A stretch of DNA of 64,000 bases from Acidimicrobiales bacterium (GTDB lineage: Bacteria; Actinomycetota; Acidimicrobiia; Acidimicrobiales; MedAcidi-G1), in assembly GCA_014237715.1 (NCBI GenBank), contig JAAZZG010000001.1, positions 1-64,000 of the forward strand, written 5' to 3'. The notes under the pieces were generated by a model. It ran no database searches and was not told the DNA's origin. It saw nothing but the letters and a program-made list of their open reading frames with translations. Shown piece after piece: positions 51,230 through 59,609 of this stretch. The translations under genes were made by a program, and so were the position numbers. The first letter of the stretch is position 1, and each line of letters starts with the position of its first letter.

Positions 51230-52401
51230 GCACGATTCCTGAGGTCATGACTGCTCTCCAGCTGGTGGGCAACGGTGGACCTGAGATGCTCGTTCTACGC
51301 CACGACGTACCCGTCCCGGTCCCGGCCGACGACGAGGTGCTTGTGCGGGTCCGGGCGTGCGCCATGAACAACACCGACGTGAACACCCGGGTGGGTTGGT
51401 ATTCCAAGGCAGTGACCGGGGCGACGGCCACCGAGGGCTTCACCGCCGCCGATTCGGTGGGAGAAGTGGCCGACGACGCCGCGTGGGGAGGCAGCGGCCT
51501 TGCTTTCCCGCGCATTCAGGGGGCCGATCCGTGCGGCGAGGTGGTGGCCGTGGGGGCGACGGTCGACGCTGACCTGATCGGACGACGGGTGCTAGCCGAC
51601 GGCTGGATTCGTGACGCCGACGACCCGTCCGACCGCTCGAAGGCCGGTTATCTGGGATCTGAACGGGATGGCGGTTACGCCCAGTACTGCGTCATCCCGG
51701 TCCGAAACGTCTATCCGATCGATCCGGCCGACGGACCCCCGCTAGATCTGACTGACGCCGAGTTGGCGTCGTTCCCTTGTTCGTGGGCGACGGCGGAACA
51801 CATGCTCACCCGCCCGGCGGTGGGTCTGTCCGACACGGTGGTGGTGACCGGAGCGTCCGGTGGTGTGGGATCGGCGCTGGTGCAGCTGGCCAGTCTGCGG
51901 GGCGCCCGGGTGGTGGCCGTGACCAGCGCCGCCAAGTTCGCCGCCGTCTATGCCATGGGGGCCGATGCCTGTGTGGACCGGGCCACTGATGACCTGGCTG
52001 CCGCGGTGGTTGAAGCGGCGGCCAGTCTGGCCGACAAGGGGTCCGACGGAGGGTCCGCCCTGGCAAGCGGCCGGGTCGACGTGCTGGCCGACGTGGTAGG
52101 TGGCCCCGACTTCGCTCCGCTGCTCGAGGTGGTCCGCAGGGGAGGGCGGTACACGACTGCCGGGGCCATCGCTGGGCCCATCGTGGACCTGGACCTTCGG
52201 ACGCTGTACCTCAACGATCTCGAGTTGTTCGGTTGCACCGTGTACGAACCGCCGGTATTCGAAGCGCTCGTCGCCTACATCCAACGGGGAGAGGTGTACC
52301 CGGTGGTGGCCGCCACGTGGCCGCTCGCCGACTTCCATGCCGCCCAGGAGGCGTTCACCGCCAAGTCCCATGTGGGGGCCATGGTTGTCGAGATCCCCTG
52401 A
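51226..52401 (+). CDS. MDR family oxidoreductase (quinone oxidoreductase/zinc-less ADH type)
   Basis: The 391-residue protein has the medium-chain dehydrogenase/reductase fold: VLVRVRACAMNNTDVNTRVGWYS, GADPCGEVVAVGATV, VVTGASGGVGSALVQLASLRGARVVAV (nucleotide-binding) and DVLADVVGGPDFAPLLEVVRRGGRYTTAGAIAG. The CGVCHSD-type zinc-binding set is absent, so it is probably a zinc-independent quinone or enoyl reductase. ATG overlaps the stop of the upstream dehydrogenase (ATGA); a shared pathway is implied. Confidence 0.88.
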   Translation: MSTIPEVMTALQLVGNGGPEMLVLRHDVPVPVPADDEVLVRVRACAMNNTDVNTRVGWYSKAVTGATATEGFTAADSVGEVADDAAWGGSGLAFPRIQGADPCGEVVAVGATVDADLIGRRVLADGWIRDADDPSDRSKAGYLGSERDGGYAQYCVIPVRNVYPIDPADGPPLDLTDAELASFPCSWATAEHMLTRPAVGLSDTVVVTGASGGVGSALVQLASLRGARVVAVTSAAKFAAVYAMGADACVDRATDDLAAAVVEAAASLADKGSDGGSALASGRVDVLADVVGGPDFAPLLEVVRRGGRYTTAGAIAGPIVDLDLRTLYLNDLELFGCTVYEPPVFEALVAYIQRGEVYPVVAATWPLADFHAAQEAFTAKSHVGAMVVEIP

Positions 52402-52411
52402 GGTCTCGTTG

Positions 52412-52427
52412 CCGGACACCCGTCCGG
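52412..52427. terminator. Hairpin between convergent genes
   Basis: CCGGAC and GTCCGG form a perfect 6-bp stem around ACCC just behind the MDR gene and ahead of the convergent fabH-like gene. No long T-tract follows, so it is a weak terminator candidate. Confidence 0.4.
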
Positions 52428-52473
52428 TTGGAGCCGGTGTCAGCACAGGGGCGGGCGCCCGCGCAGGGAAGGG

Positions 52474-53577
52474 TCAGCCGATGGGTGGGTCGTTGGCGTG
52501 GAGCGGGGCGTAGAAGTCCAGGTTCTGCCTGAGTAGGTCCATCGACGTCATGTCGGTTGGGGGCAATTCGCCCTCGTGTACGCCCACCGGTTCGGTGCGG
52601 TTGCCCCACGTCAGGGCAATCGACCCCCAGGTGACCCCGCCGCCGAAGGCCGTCAGTACGACGGTGTCGCCGGGTGAGATGCGGCCCGCATCCAGCGCAT
52701 CGGAGAGGGCCATGGGGATCGATGCCGCTGCCGTGTTGCCCAGGTCGGTGATGTTGACGAAGACTCGCCCCGCTTCGATGCCCAGTCGCCGCGTCGCCGA
52801 ATCGATGATCCGGGCATTTGCCTGATGGGGGACAACCAGATCGACGTCGTCGGCGGTTAGTCCGGCCCGTTCGAGCACGCGGGCTGCCGACGCCGAGATG
52901 CCCTGGACGGCGATCTTGAACACGGCCCGCCCCTCGAAGTGGAGGCGAAAATTCTGTGGGTCGTTCGTGGCCTGAGGTTCTCCGGCCGATCCCATGGACC
53001 TGATGACCATGGTGCCGCCTTTGCCGCCGTCGGCCCCTAGGTCGACGGACAGCACCCCGGCCCCATCCTCGGAGGGCTCGAACACCGCGGCACCTGCGCC
53101 GTCACCGAATAGGATGGCCGTTCCGCGGTCCCGGTAGTCCATGGCGAAGTGGAGTTTCTCGGCGCCCACCAGCAGCACCTTGTCGGCGTAGCCCGATTCA
53201 ATCATCGAGGCGACCACCGACGTGCCGTAAACGAAGCCCGAGCAGGCGGCGTTCAGGTCGAAGGCGGCGGCGTTGGAGGCACCGATCCGATCCTGGACCA
53301 TGGCGGCCACGCTCGGGCAGAGGATCTCCGGGGTGCAGGTGGCCACCACGACGAGGTCGACCTCGTCGGCGTCCAGACCGGAACAGGCCAGCGCCCGACG
53401 GGCGGCCAGCTCGGCCATATCTGTTACCTCGACGTGGGAGAGCTGGCGGTTACGGATTCCGGTGCGTTCGACGATCCACTCGTCGGTGGTGTCCATGAGC
53501 TGCTCGAGGTCGGCATTGCTGAGCGAGACCGGGGGAACACATTTCCCCCACCCGGTGATCACGGCACGTCGGGACAT
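52474..53577 (-). CDS. fabH: 3-Oxoacyl-[ACP] synthase III-like protein
   Basis: The 367-residue protein is a FabH/KAS III-type condensing enzyme. It begins RRAVITGWGKCVPP, has Cys112 in LNAACSGFVYG, the His in VVPHQANARII and the Asn in NLGNTAAASIPMAL, so the Cys-His-Asn triad is complete. It condenses acyl-CoA with malonyl-ACP to start fatty acid chains. The length exceeds usual FabH (about 317-335) because of a C-terminal extension of some 30 residues. ATG 53577. Confidence 0.88.
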   Translation of the reverse strand: MSRRAVITGWGKCVPPVSLSNADLEQLMDTTDEWIVERTGIRNRQLSHVEVTDMAELAARRALACSGLDADEVDLVVVATCTPEILCPSVAAMVQDRIGASNAAAFDLNAACSGFVYGTSVVASMIESGYADKVLLVGAEKLHFAMDYRDRGTAILFGDGAGAAVFEPSEDGAGVLSVDLGADGGKGGTMVIRSMGSAGEPQATNDPQNFRLHFEGRAVFKIAVQGISASAARVLERAGLTADDVDLVVPHQANARIIDSATRRLGIEAGRVFVNITDLGNTAAASIPMALSDALDAGRISPGDTVVLTAFGGGVTWGSIALTWGNRTEPVGVHEGELPPTDMTSMDLLRQNLDFYAPLHANDPPIG

Positions 53578-53755
53578 GGGGAATTTCCTACCACGCAAAG
53601 GCGTTCAGACTCGTTGTCGGTGGCGGCCGGCCCTGTTTCCGGGTGCGGTGGTTCGTGGTGCTCTGGCTGCGCTACGCCGGTTTGACCCACGGTGGATGAT
53701 TTCCAACGCCCCTCGGATCCGTCGACTCCACGTACGCCGGTAGGTTCGTCTCCGT

Positions 53756-54340
53756 ATGTCGGTCGATCAGATGAGCCTGTTCACGGCGCTCCTGGCGTTG
53801 GTCGCCGCAGCGGTGGCCCTGGTTGGGGTACTTCTGTTGACCACCGCTGCCGGCCGGGCGGTACTCGCAGGGTTTCGAACAGACGCCCGACGGCTGGCTT
53901 TTTCGATGGCCGGCGTCTCAACCGCGGCCAGTCTCTGGTTCTCCGAGGTCGGCGGCTTCATCCCCTGTGAACTCTGCTGGTATCAGCGGATCCTCATGTA
54001 CCCGCTGGTCTTGGTCCTGGGTACGGCCGTCTGGGGCCGTGACGACCTTCTACGTTGGCGGGTCCTCCCGTTCTCGCTCCTCGGGGTGGCCGTTTCGGGT
54101 TACCACGTGCAGTTGCAGTGGTTCCCGGACCAGGCGTCCTCCTGTGAGATGGCGACACCGTGCACCCAGCAGTGGGTCGACGAGTTCGGCTTCGTGTCGA
54201 TCCCGGTGATGGCGTTCTTCGGGTTCGCGGCCATCACGGTGCTCGTACTGGCCGCCACTGTCCGCGCTGACACGGGTCTTCCGGACGGTCTGCGTGCTGG
54301 CCGGGACGTGGAGTCCATCACTCCGGAAGAGGGGCCATGA
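53756..54340 (+). CDS. DsbB family disulfide bond formation protein
   Basis: The 194-residue membrane protein has four to five hydrophobic segments, the first redox pair in PCELCWYQR (Cys71, Cys74) and a second pair in SSCEMATPCTQQW at about 131 and 137, the DsbB/BdbC pattern. It would pass electrons from a thiol oxidase to quinone, here menaquinone. ATG 53756 or 53771. The next gene, a membrane-bound thioredoxin, overlaps by 4 bp, giving a DsbB-DsbA-like pair. Confidence 0.88.
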   Translation: MSVDQMSLFTALLALVAAAVALVGVLLLTTAAGRAVLAGFRTDARRLAFSMAGVSTAASLWFSEVGGFIPCELCWYQRILMYPLVLVLGTAVWGRDDLLRWRVLPFSLLGVAVSGYHVQLQWFPDQASSCEMATPCTQQWVDEFGFVSIPVMAFFGFAAITVLVLAATVRADTGLPDGLRAGRDVESITPEEGP

Positions 54341-55002
54341 CCGACGAGACGACGAGTGGCGGAGGTCCGGGACGGACCATCGCGTACGTACTGGTGGGGG
54401 CGGTTGCCCTAGCGCTGGTGGCCGCGCTGACCCTCGGGGGAGGCGAGCCGGTCGGTGATCTCGAAGGCAACGAGACCGGTCCGGTGCTGGTGGCCGGCGA
54501 AGGCCTGCCCGAGTTCGACGGCACGTCCGGTGATCCGGCAATCGGGATGATGGCGCCTGACTTCGACGCCACCTCGTTCGACGGTCGACAGGTGCTCATC
54601 CGACCCGGTGAAGGGTCGGGCTACGTGTTGGCCTTCTTCGCCCACTGGTGTCCCCACTGCCAGGACGAGGTGCCCAAGCTCGTCGACTGGATCGGACGGG
54701 GAGGCATTCCCGACGGGGTCGAGGTGGTGGCCGTATCGACCGCGGTGTACCTAGAGCGCGGCAATCCGCCACGGGCCTGGCTGGCTGGTGAGGGTTGGCC
54801 GGCCGTCGCGGTGCGAGACGACGACACGAGCACCGTGGCCGATGCGTTCGGGCTCCGGAGTTTCCCGTACTTCGTTGTCGTTGGAACCGACGGGAGGGTG
54901 CGCGGTCGGGTCAGCGGAGGGCTGGCTCTTGAGGACTGGAACTGGGCGCTCGACCAGGCGGGACGTTCAGGCGCCGTGCGATCCGGCTCCGGTTCCGCCT
55001 GA
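54337..55002 (+). CDS. Membrane-anchored thioredoxin-fold protein (TlpA/DsbE-like)
   Basis: The 221-residue protein has one N-terminal membrane anchor (about 15-32) and a thioredoxin fold with APDFDATSFDG, the active site WCPHC (Cys105, Cys108) and the cis-proline in RSFPYFVVVG. WCPHC is a DsbA-like rather than classical thioredoxin dipeptide and suits a thiol oxidase. It overlaps the dsbB-like gene (ATGA), which is its likely electron acceptor. Confidence 0.88.
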   Translation: MTDETTSGGGPGRTIAYVLVGAVALALVAALTLGGGEPVGDLEGNETGPVLVAGEGLPEFDGTSGDPAIGMMAPDFDATSFDGRQVLIRPGEGSGYVLAFFAHWCPHCQDEVPKLVDWIGRGGIPDGVEVVAVSTAVYLERGNPPRAWLAGEGWPAVAVRDDDTSTVADAFGLRSFPYFVVVGTDGRVRGRVSGGLALEDWNWALDQAGRSGAVRSGSGSA

Positions 55003-55106
55003 GCCAGGGGCCAGAGAGGCGACGGCCGGCTCGAGACGCTGGCTGCCCATCTGGATCCGGCGTTGGTGACGGTGCGAATCGCGCCTTGGGTCGACTGTAG
55101 GAGCAC

Positions 55107-55763
55107 TCAATGGGTGCGACCGAACTGCATGTGTGAGGTCTCATTTGTGGTCGCGAGCACCACTTCACCTCGAGGAGAGTCAATCGTGACGGACATTCCC
55201 GGTGGCCCTGCAGATACCGCGATGTCGAGATCGATGGCATGCAAGGTGCCTGCGAGGTCATCGGCGTCGGGCGCCGTGATGGCCAACGCCCTGAACTCAC
55301 CCCCGACGGGATTGGTGTCTTTCGGATTGGCACACTCGAGCCAATCGATGAAGAACGGCATGCGCCCACCGTGCGGACTTCCGATAGGGAACAACAGATC
55401 CCACACGAGGAGTTCACCCGATTCCGTCTTGCGCTGGGTGCGATTGGGACCCTGAGTCGGTACGCCGGACAGTTCCAGTGCCTTGGCTATGGCGTTGAGA
55501 TCACCTTCGGCCACCCAGGTGACCATTCCACCGCTCGTCAAGTTGGCGAACTGTGCACCAGCGTTACCTTCCTGGGACTGTGCCGGGTCAGGTGCGATGA
55601 TCTCGAGATAGGTGGAGCCCAGGGACAGAAGTGCATTGCGAGTTCCGAGACCCACATGCTCTCCGCCGTAAGCCGCTGCTACCCCGAACGTGTCCGCTGC
55701 CCATTCGATGCCTTCGTCTAACGATGCCACGGCGTACATGAAGTGATCGATCCGCGTGGTCAA
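55107..55763 (-). CDS. VOC superfamily (glyoxalase-like) protein
   Basis: The protein has a glyoxalase-like domain: TTRIDHFMYAVASLDEGIEWAADTFGVAA at the start, LGTRNALLSLGSTYLEIIAPDP with the metal-type Glu, and a second half (PFFIDWLECANPKDTNP). A TTG start at 55763 gives 218 residues and is preceded by GAGGGGG 8 bases upstream; the ATG at 55829 has no such site and overlaps the control region of the ZIP gene. Codon use is less GC-rich than that of neighbours to the left. Confidence 0.75.
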   Translation of the reverse strand: MTTRIDHFMYAVASLDEGIEWAADTFGVAAAYGGEHVGLGTRNALLSLGSTYLEIIAPDPAQSQEGNAGAQFANLTSGGMVTWVAEGDLNAIAKALELSGVPTQGPNRTQRKTESGELLVWDLLFPIGSPHGGRMPFFIDWLECANPKDTNPVGGEFRALAITAPDADDLAGTLHAIDLDIAVSAGPPGMSVTIDSPRGEVVLATTNETSHMQFGRTH

Positions 55764-55834
55764 GATGCTCGCCCCCTCTGCCGGCACCGGATCCTTGCAG
55801 CCCTCGAGAGAAAGAAATTGCAAACACATGTTGA

Positions 55835-55853
55835 AATGGGAATGGTTCTCATT
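55835..55853. promoter_or_regulatory. Zur/Fur-like box before the ZIP transporter gene
   Basis: AATGGGAATGGTTCTCATT is a 19-bp inverted repeat with only pyrimidine/purine wobble differences between arms. The core TGAGAAC-ATTCCCA on the minus strand follows the TGAAAATGATTTTCA pattern of actinobacterial Zur sites. It ends 11 bp before the ATG, a place where it can block transcription or initiation. Zur is favoured over Fur by the zinc-type transporter, but binding is not proven. Confidence 0.65.
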
Positions 55854-55864
55854 AGTGTGAGGTG

Positions 55865-56728
55865 ATGGAAATCTTCTATCTAGTCCTACTCATCGCTGTG
55901 GTTTCTCTTGGGCCTGGGCTACTGCCCCAGGTGTTCGTCAACAGGATCTCATCTCGAGGGCTTGCAGACCTGACTGGCTTCGCGTCCGGGCTCTTGTTGG
56001 TTTCGGCGCTTGTAGTCGTGGTCCCTGAGGGCTTTCATACCGCTGCTGAAAGCGGTGGCGGGTTCGCGTTCGATCCCGTAGTACTTGGCCTTGCTGGTTT
56101 GGCGGGATTCAGCTTGCTGTTGGCGTTAGAAGGCTTGGGAATCGGTCACGCTGTTCACGAGGAGCATCACGACCACGAAAGCGGTCACGGCCACGAGCAT
56201 GTACATCATCCGTACTCATCAGGAGTCGTTGCACTAGGGCTGTCGGTCCACGCTTTGGCAGATGGCCTTGCTATCGGAGCGGCCGCAACATCTGGCGAAA
56301 CATCGTTCTCACTGCTCGTAGCGTTTGCGGTGATCGTTCACCGCGTGCCGGCCGCCCTCAGCCTTGGCATCTTCCTGCTACATCAACCGGGGGGTAGGAG
56401 AGCAGCCATAAAGGGGCTGTTGTTATTCACTCTCGCCACACCCGTGGCCCTCGTTCTGTCATACCTGGTGCTCGACGGCGCTGATAAGTCAGTTCTGGCC
56501 CTCGTGTTGCTTTTCTCGGCTGGGACCTTCGTCTACGTAGCAACGGTCGACACTCTCCCGGCCATACACAATCCGACGACCGGTCGGCGGTCAGTGCGCA
56601 ACGTGCTGTCAAGTGCGGCAGCGTTCTCCATACTTCTGATAGTGCTGAATAGCGCTGGGATCTTGGAACATGGCCATCATGAGATCGACGGTCACCACGA
56701 CGATGGTCACGTAGAAGACAGCCGTTGA
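55865..56728 (+). CDS. ZIP family metal transporter
   Basis: The 287-residue membrane protein has about eight hydrophobic segments. A His-rich cytosolic loop (GHAVHEEHHDHESGHGHEH, about residues 97-115) binds metal. The signature helices GLSVHALADGLAIGAAAT and VIVHRVPAALSLGIFLLHQP carry the His/Glu-type metal site of ZIP proteins, and a His/Asp-rich tail follows. It probably imports zinc or another divalent metal. ATG 55865; a GTG stands directly before it. A Zur-like box lies upstream. Confidence 0.88.
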   Translation: MEIFYLVLLIAVVSLGPGLLPQVFVNRISSRGLADLTGFASGLLLVSALVVVVPEGFHTAAESGGGFAFDPVVLGLAGLAGFSLLLALEGLGIGHAVHEEHHDHESGHGHEHVHHPYSSGVVALGLSVHALADGLAIGAAATSGETSFSLLVAFAVIVHRVPAALSLGIFLLHQPGGRRAAIKGLLLFTLATPVALVLSYLVLDGADKSVLALVLLFSAGTFVYVATVDTLPAIHNPTTGRRSVRNVLSSAAAFSILLIVLNSAGILEHGHHEIDGHHDDGHVEDSR

Positions 56729-56764
56729 CCATCAAGACTCAAGCCGGTAGCTCGTAGCGCGAAT

Positions 56765-56784
56765 CCAACACCAAGGCGTGTTGG
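56765..56784 (+). terminator. Hairpin behind the ZIP gene
   Basis: CCAACAC and GTGTTGG form a perfect 7-bp stem around CAAGGC, 37 bp behind the stop. A second stem CGAGAAG/CTTCTCG (56791-56823) follows. Together they are the likely end of the ZIP transcript. Confidence 0.5.
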
Positions 56785-56908
56785 AAGTTTCGAGAAGACA
56801 TTGCTCTTGGTGCTGCCTTCTCGAGTTTCGGTGCCCTATGGCCTCTAGAGGGATCGTGTCGCCGTGGGCAGGGGCTTGACCGTCGTCTACTAGGCAATCA
56901 TCCGGTGG

Positions 56909-57709
56909 TCACGCTGCCAGTCGACGCAACTGGTGGGCAGCGAGAGACCCGGCGACCGCCACCATGGCACCCAGAGCCACGAGGCCTGGCCACGTCATCG
57001 ACCAGGTGAGGTCGCCCAGAAACCCTTGGCGGGCAAACCGCAGCACGTTGGTGACTGGATTTACTCTGGCGACAGTGTGTAGCCAGCCGTTCATGAAGTG
57101 AAGCGGCACCTGGCCGGTGGACAAGAACATCAAGCTGAACCCGCAGACCTGGATCAAGATCATGGAACGCATTGTGCGAAACCGATAGACGACTGCCAGG
57201 CCGAGAAGGCAGAACGCTGAGGCCATACCCGCCGTAGCCACGTAAACGGTCACCAGGGCAAGCGGGCCGCCGGGCAACCTGAGTCCACCAAGAGCCGAGA
57301 CTAGTAACACACCCGTAGTCGGGATCGTCGACCTCAGCGCGCTGTAGGCCATCGTCCCAACCAAGATCGGTACTCGGCTACCAGGAGTCAGCAACAGCCG
57401 ATCAAAAAAGCCGTTCTCAATGTCCTCAGCGGTAGTCGATGCACCACCCACCCCTGCAAACACCGCCCCCTGCATAGCGGCGTATACCGCCATCCAATTG
57501 AAAACATTGTCGGTCCCGTAACCCTCGACCCGAGTGAGCGATCCGAATGCGCCTGTAAAGCTGACAACGAAGATCAGCGGCATCAGGAGCACCGGCATGA
57601 TCAAGGTTGGCCGCGCCACGATGCGGCGCATCCCCCTACCGCAGATTGCAGAGGCCACCATGCCGGCGAATCTCAGGTCCGTGGAGTGATCGACCGTGAC
57701 GGCGCTCAC
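56909..57709 (-). CDS. ABC-2 type exporter permease (DrrB-like), second copy
   Basis: The 266-residue protein has six membrane segments. It has the family stretch TAEDIENGFFDRLLLTPGSR (about 82-101) and VNPVTNVLRFARQGFLG near the end. The GTG start at 57709 overlaps the stop of the upstream permease by 4 bp (GTGA). It shares the DIENGFFDRL block with that permease, so the two are paralogues that probably pair in one transporter. Substrate unknown. Confidence 0.85.
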   Translation of the reverse strand: MSAVTVDHSTDLRFAGMVASAICGRGMRRIVARPTLIMPVLLMPLIFVVSFTGAFGSLTRVEGYGTDNVFNWMAVYAAMQGAVFAGVGGASTTAEDIENGFFDRLLLTPGSRVPILVGTMAYSALRSTIPTTGVLLVSALGGLRLPGGPLALVTVYVATAGMASAFCLLGLAVVYRFRTMRSMILIQVCGFSLMFLSTGQVPLHFMNGWLHTVARVNPVTNVLRFARQGFLGDLTWSMTWPGLVALGAMVAVAGSLAAHQLRRLAA

Positions 57710-58506
57710 GAGGAACTGAGCTTCCGATTCAGGGCGACCACTGCCATCGTCACCGTGGCAACAGAAATCACCAATGGAACGACAAGTGCCTGTCCGACGT
57801 CTGCCCACGACCAGCCCTCGAGTATGAGGCGCCTAACCGGGTCGATAATCCAAGTCACCGGGTTTGCTTCGGCCACCTCGCGGAACCAGCCGCTCATCAG
57901 GTTGGTCGGGAAAAACGCTGAACTCATGAAGATGCTCGTGAACACCAGCGGAAACGTGGCGTTGACGGCCTCCTGACTGCCCGTGAAGATTGCCAGCATC
58001 TGGCCCAGCCCTCCAATGGCAATGACGAGGAGGACCGCCGCGACCACCAGCACGACAGCGGCAGCCGGCCCACCGGCGATCTCGGCGCCAAACAACAGGA
58101 ATATGGCGATGATGAGGACCCCCTTGACGGCGGCTACTACTACGGCCCCACCGAGTCGCCCCAACAACAACGGAAGGCGCATGCATGGCGAGGCCCGTAG
58201 CCGATCAAAGAAGCCGTTTTCGATGTCACGGGCTAGTTCCGTTCCGGCCTCGGTCGCACCGAACGACACTGATTGAACGAGGCTGGCCGGCAGTACGAAG
58301 TCGAGAAACGAGTCGACGGCCGGGAAGCCGGGTAACAGGATGACGCGGGTGAACTGGTGCGTGTAGACGGCGGCCAGCAGCAGCGGAAACACGATCCCTG
58401 GAACTACGTTGCCGAGTTGACGCCATTCCGAGACAACAGATCGTCGGGTAAGGGCCAGGGTCTGGGCTCCGGCGAGACGAAGCCCTGTTGCCGCACCTCC
58501 GCTCAC
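57706..58506 (-). CDS. ABC-2 type exporter permease (DrrB-like), first copy
   Basis: With the GTG start at 58506 the protein has 266 residues and six membrane segments. Signatures are ELARDIENGFFDRLRASPC, IFTGSQEAVNATFPLVFTSIFMSSAFFP and ANPVTWIIDPVRRLILEGW. It lies 10 bp behind the ATPase gene and overlaps the second permease gene. Together the three genes encode a DrrAB-type exporter. The start is not supported by a clear ribosome binding site. Confidence 0.85.
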   Translation of the reverse strand: MSGGAATGLRLAGAQTLALTRRSVVSEWRQLGNVVPGIVFPLLLAAVYTHQFTRVILLPGFPAVDSFLDFVLPASLVQSVSFGATEAGTELARDIENGFFDRLRASPCMRLPLLLGRLGGAVVVAAVKGVLIIAIFLLFGAEIAGGPAAAVVLVVAAVLLVIAIGGLGQMLAIFTGSQEAVNATFPLVFTSIFMSSAFFPTNLMSGWFREVAEANPVTWIIDPVRRLILEGWSWADVGQALVVPLVISVATVTMAVVALNRKLSSS

Positions 58507-58516
58507 AGTTGGAGAT

Positions 58517-59467
58517 TCACTTTTCGGCCCCCTCGAGGCGACGGCCGGTCGCGTCGGCGAACACGTCATCAAGACTGGGCAGATCAAGTTCTAGGTGCGA
58601 AACGGTGACTCCGGCGACATCTAGGGCCCGGACTACCTCGGCCACCCGTGCAGCACCTCCGTCGAGACCAATGGCGCAGCGGCCCTCGAAGGCCGGGCGC
58701 TCGGGTCCGAAGCCGATAAGGACGCTCCGAGCCGACTCGAGAAAGACCGGGTCGACGTCCACGCGCAGCGTCGGAGAACCGACCGTCGACTTGAGATCTG
58801 CCGGTGAGCCTTCACGAACCAGTCGGCCATGGTCGATGATGGCGATTCGGCCGGCCAACTCGTCCGCCTCTTCGAGGTACTGAGTAGTGAGGAAGACCGT
58901 CGTTCCCAACTCGCTGTTGAGCCTGCGCACCTCCTCCCAGAGAGCAAGTCGGCTCGTGGGGTCGAGTCCAGCGGATGGTTCGTCGAGGAAAAGGATGCTT
59001 GGCTCATGCACCAGCGAGAGAGCCAGGTCTAGGCGCCTCCGCATGCCCCCCGAATAGGTCGCCACACGCCGGCCCGCCGCACCCGCTAGCCCCACCCGCT
59101 CTAGGAGTTCCGCGCCACGATTTCTGGACTCCGATCGGGAGATGCCGTGGAGCACCGCTTGCAGTCGCATCAATTCGTTCCCCGTCATGAGCGGATCAAT
59201 AGAGGCGTCCTGCAAGGCCACACCGATAATCCGTCGGACAGCGGCGGCCGACTTCTCTACGTCGTGACCGTCGATTCTCGCGGTACCCCCGGTGGGTCGA
59301 AGCAGGGTGGTGAGCATCCGAACGGTGGTCGACTTGCCTGCACCGTTGGGTCCTAGAAATCCAAAGACCTCACCACGGGCAACGGACAAGTCGATTTCTT
59401 CGACAGCGACGACCTCACCGAAGGTTCTCTTGAGGCCACTTGCCTCGATCACGACGTTGTCAGTCAT
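58517..59467 (-). CDS. ABC transporter ATP-binding protein (DrrA-like)
   Basis: The 316-residue ATPase has Walker A GPNGAGKST (39-47), the Q-loop in GVALQDASIDPL, signature TYSGGMRRRLDLA, Walker B ILFLDEPSAGLDP and the H-loop replaced by LTTQYLEEADEL (Gln at the switch position, as in DrrA-type proteins). A C-terminal DrrA-type extension follows. It energises the two permeases downstream. ATG 59467; a longer frame upstream is not supported. Confidence 0.92.
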   Translation of the reverse strand: MTDNVVIEASGLKRTFGEVVAVEEIDLSVARGEVFGFLGPNGAGKSTTVRMLTTLLRPTGGTARIDGHDVEKSAAAVRRIIGVALQDASIDPLMTGNELMRLQAVLHGISRSESRNRGAELLERVGLAGAAGRRVATYSGGMRRRLDLALSLVHEPSILFLDEPSAGLDPTSRLALWEEVRRLNSELGTTVFLTTQYLEEADELAGRIAIIDHGRLVREGSPADLKSTVGSPTLRVDVDPVFLESARSVLIGFGPERPAFEGRCAIGLDGGAARVAEVVRALDVAGVTVSHLELDLPSLDDVFADATGRRLEGAEK

Positions 59468-59541
59468 TCGTACCCCGTGTTCTCGTCCATACGCGGCCCT
59501 TCCTACTCGCTGAACCCCACCCCGATGCCAGACGAGCGACG

Positions 59542-59555
59542 CTCTATCGAGCGGA
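59542..59555. repeat. Direct repeat, left copy, flanking the hydrolase gene
   Basis: CTCTATCGAGCGGA is repeated exactly at 60518-60531. The two copies enclose the alpha/beta hydrolase gene and nothing else. Confidence 0.6.
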
Positions 59556-59609
59556 GTCGTAATATCTCCCTCAAGTCTCACCTTCTTTACCGCTTAATCC
59601 GGAGTCATC

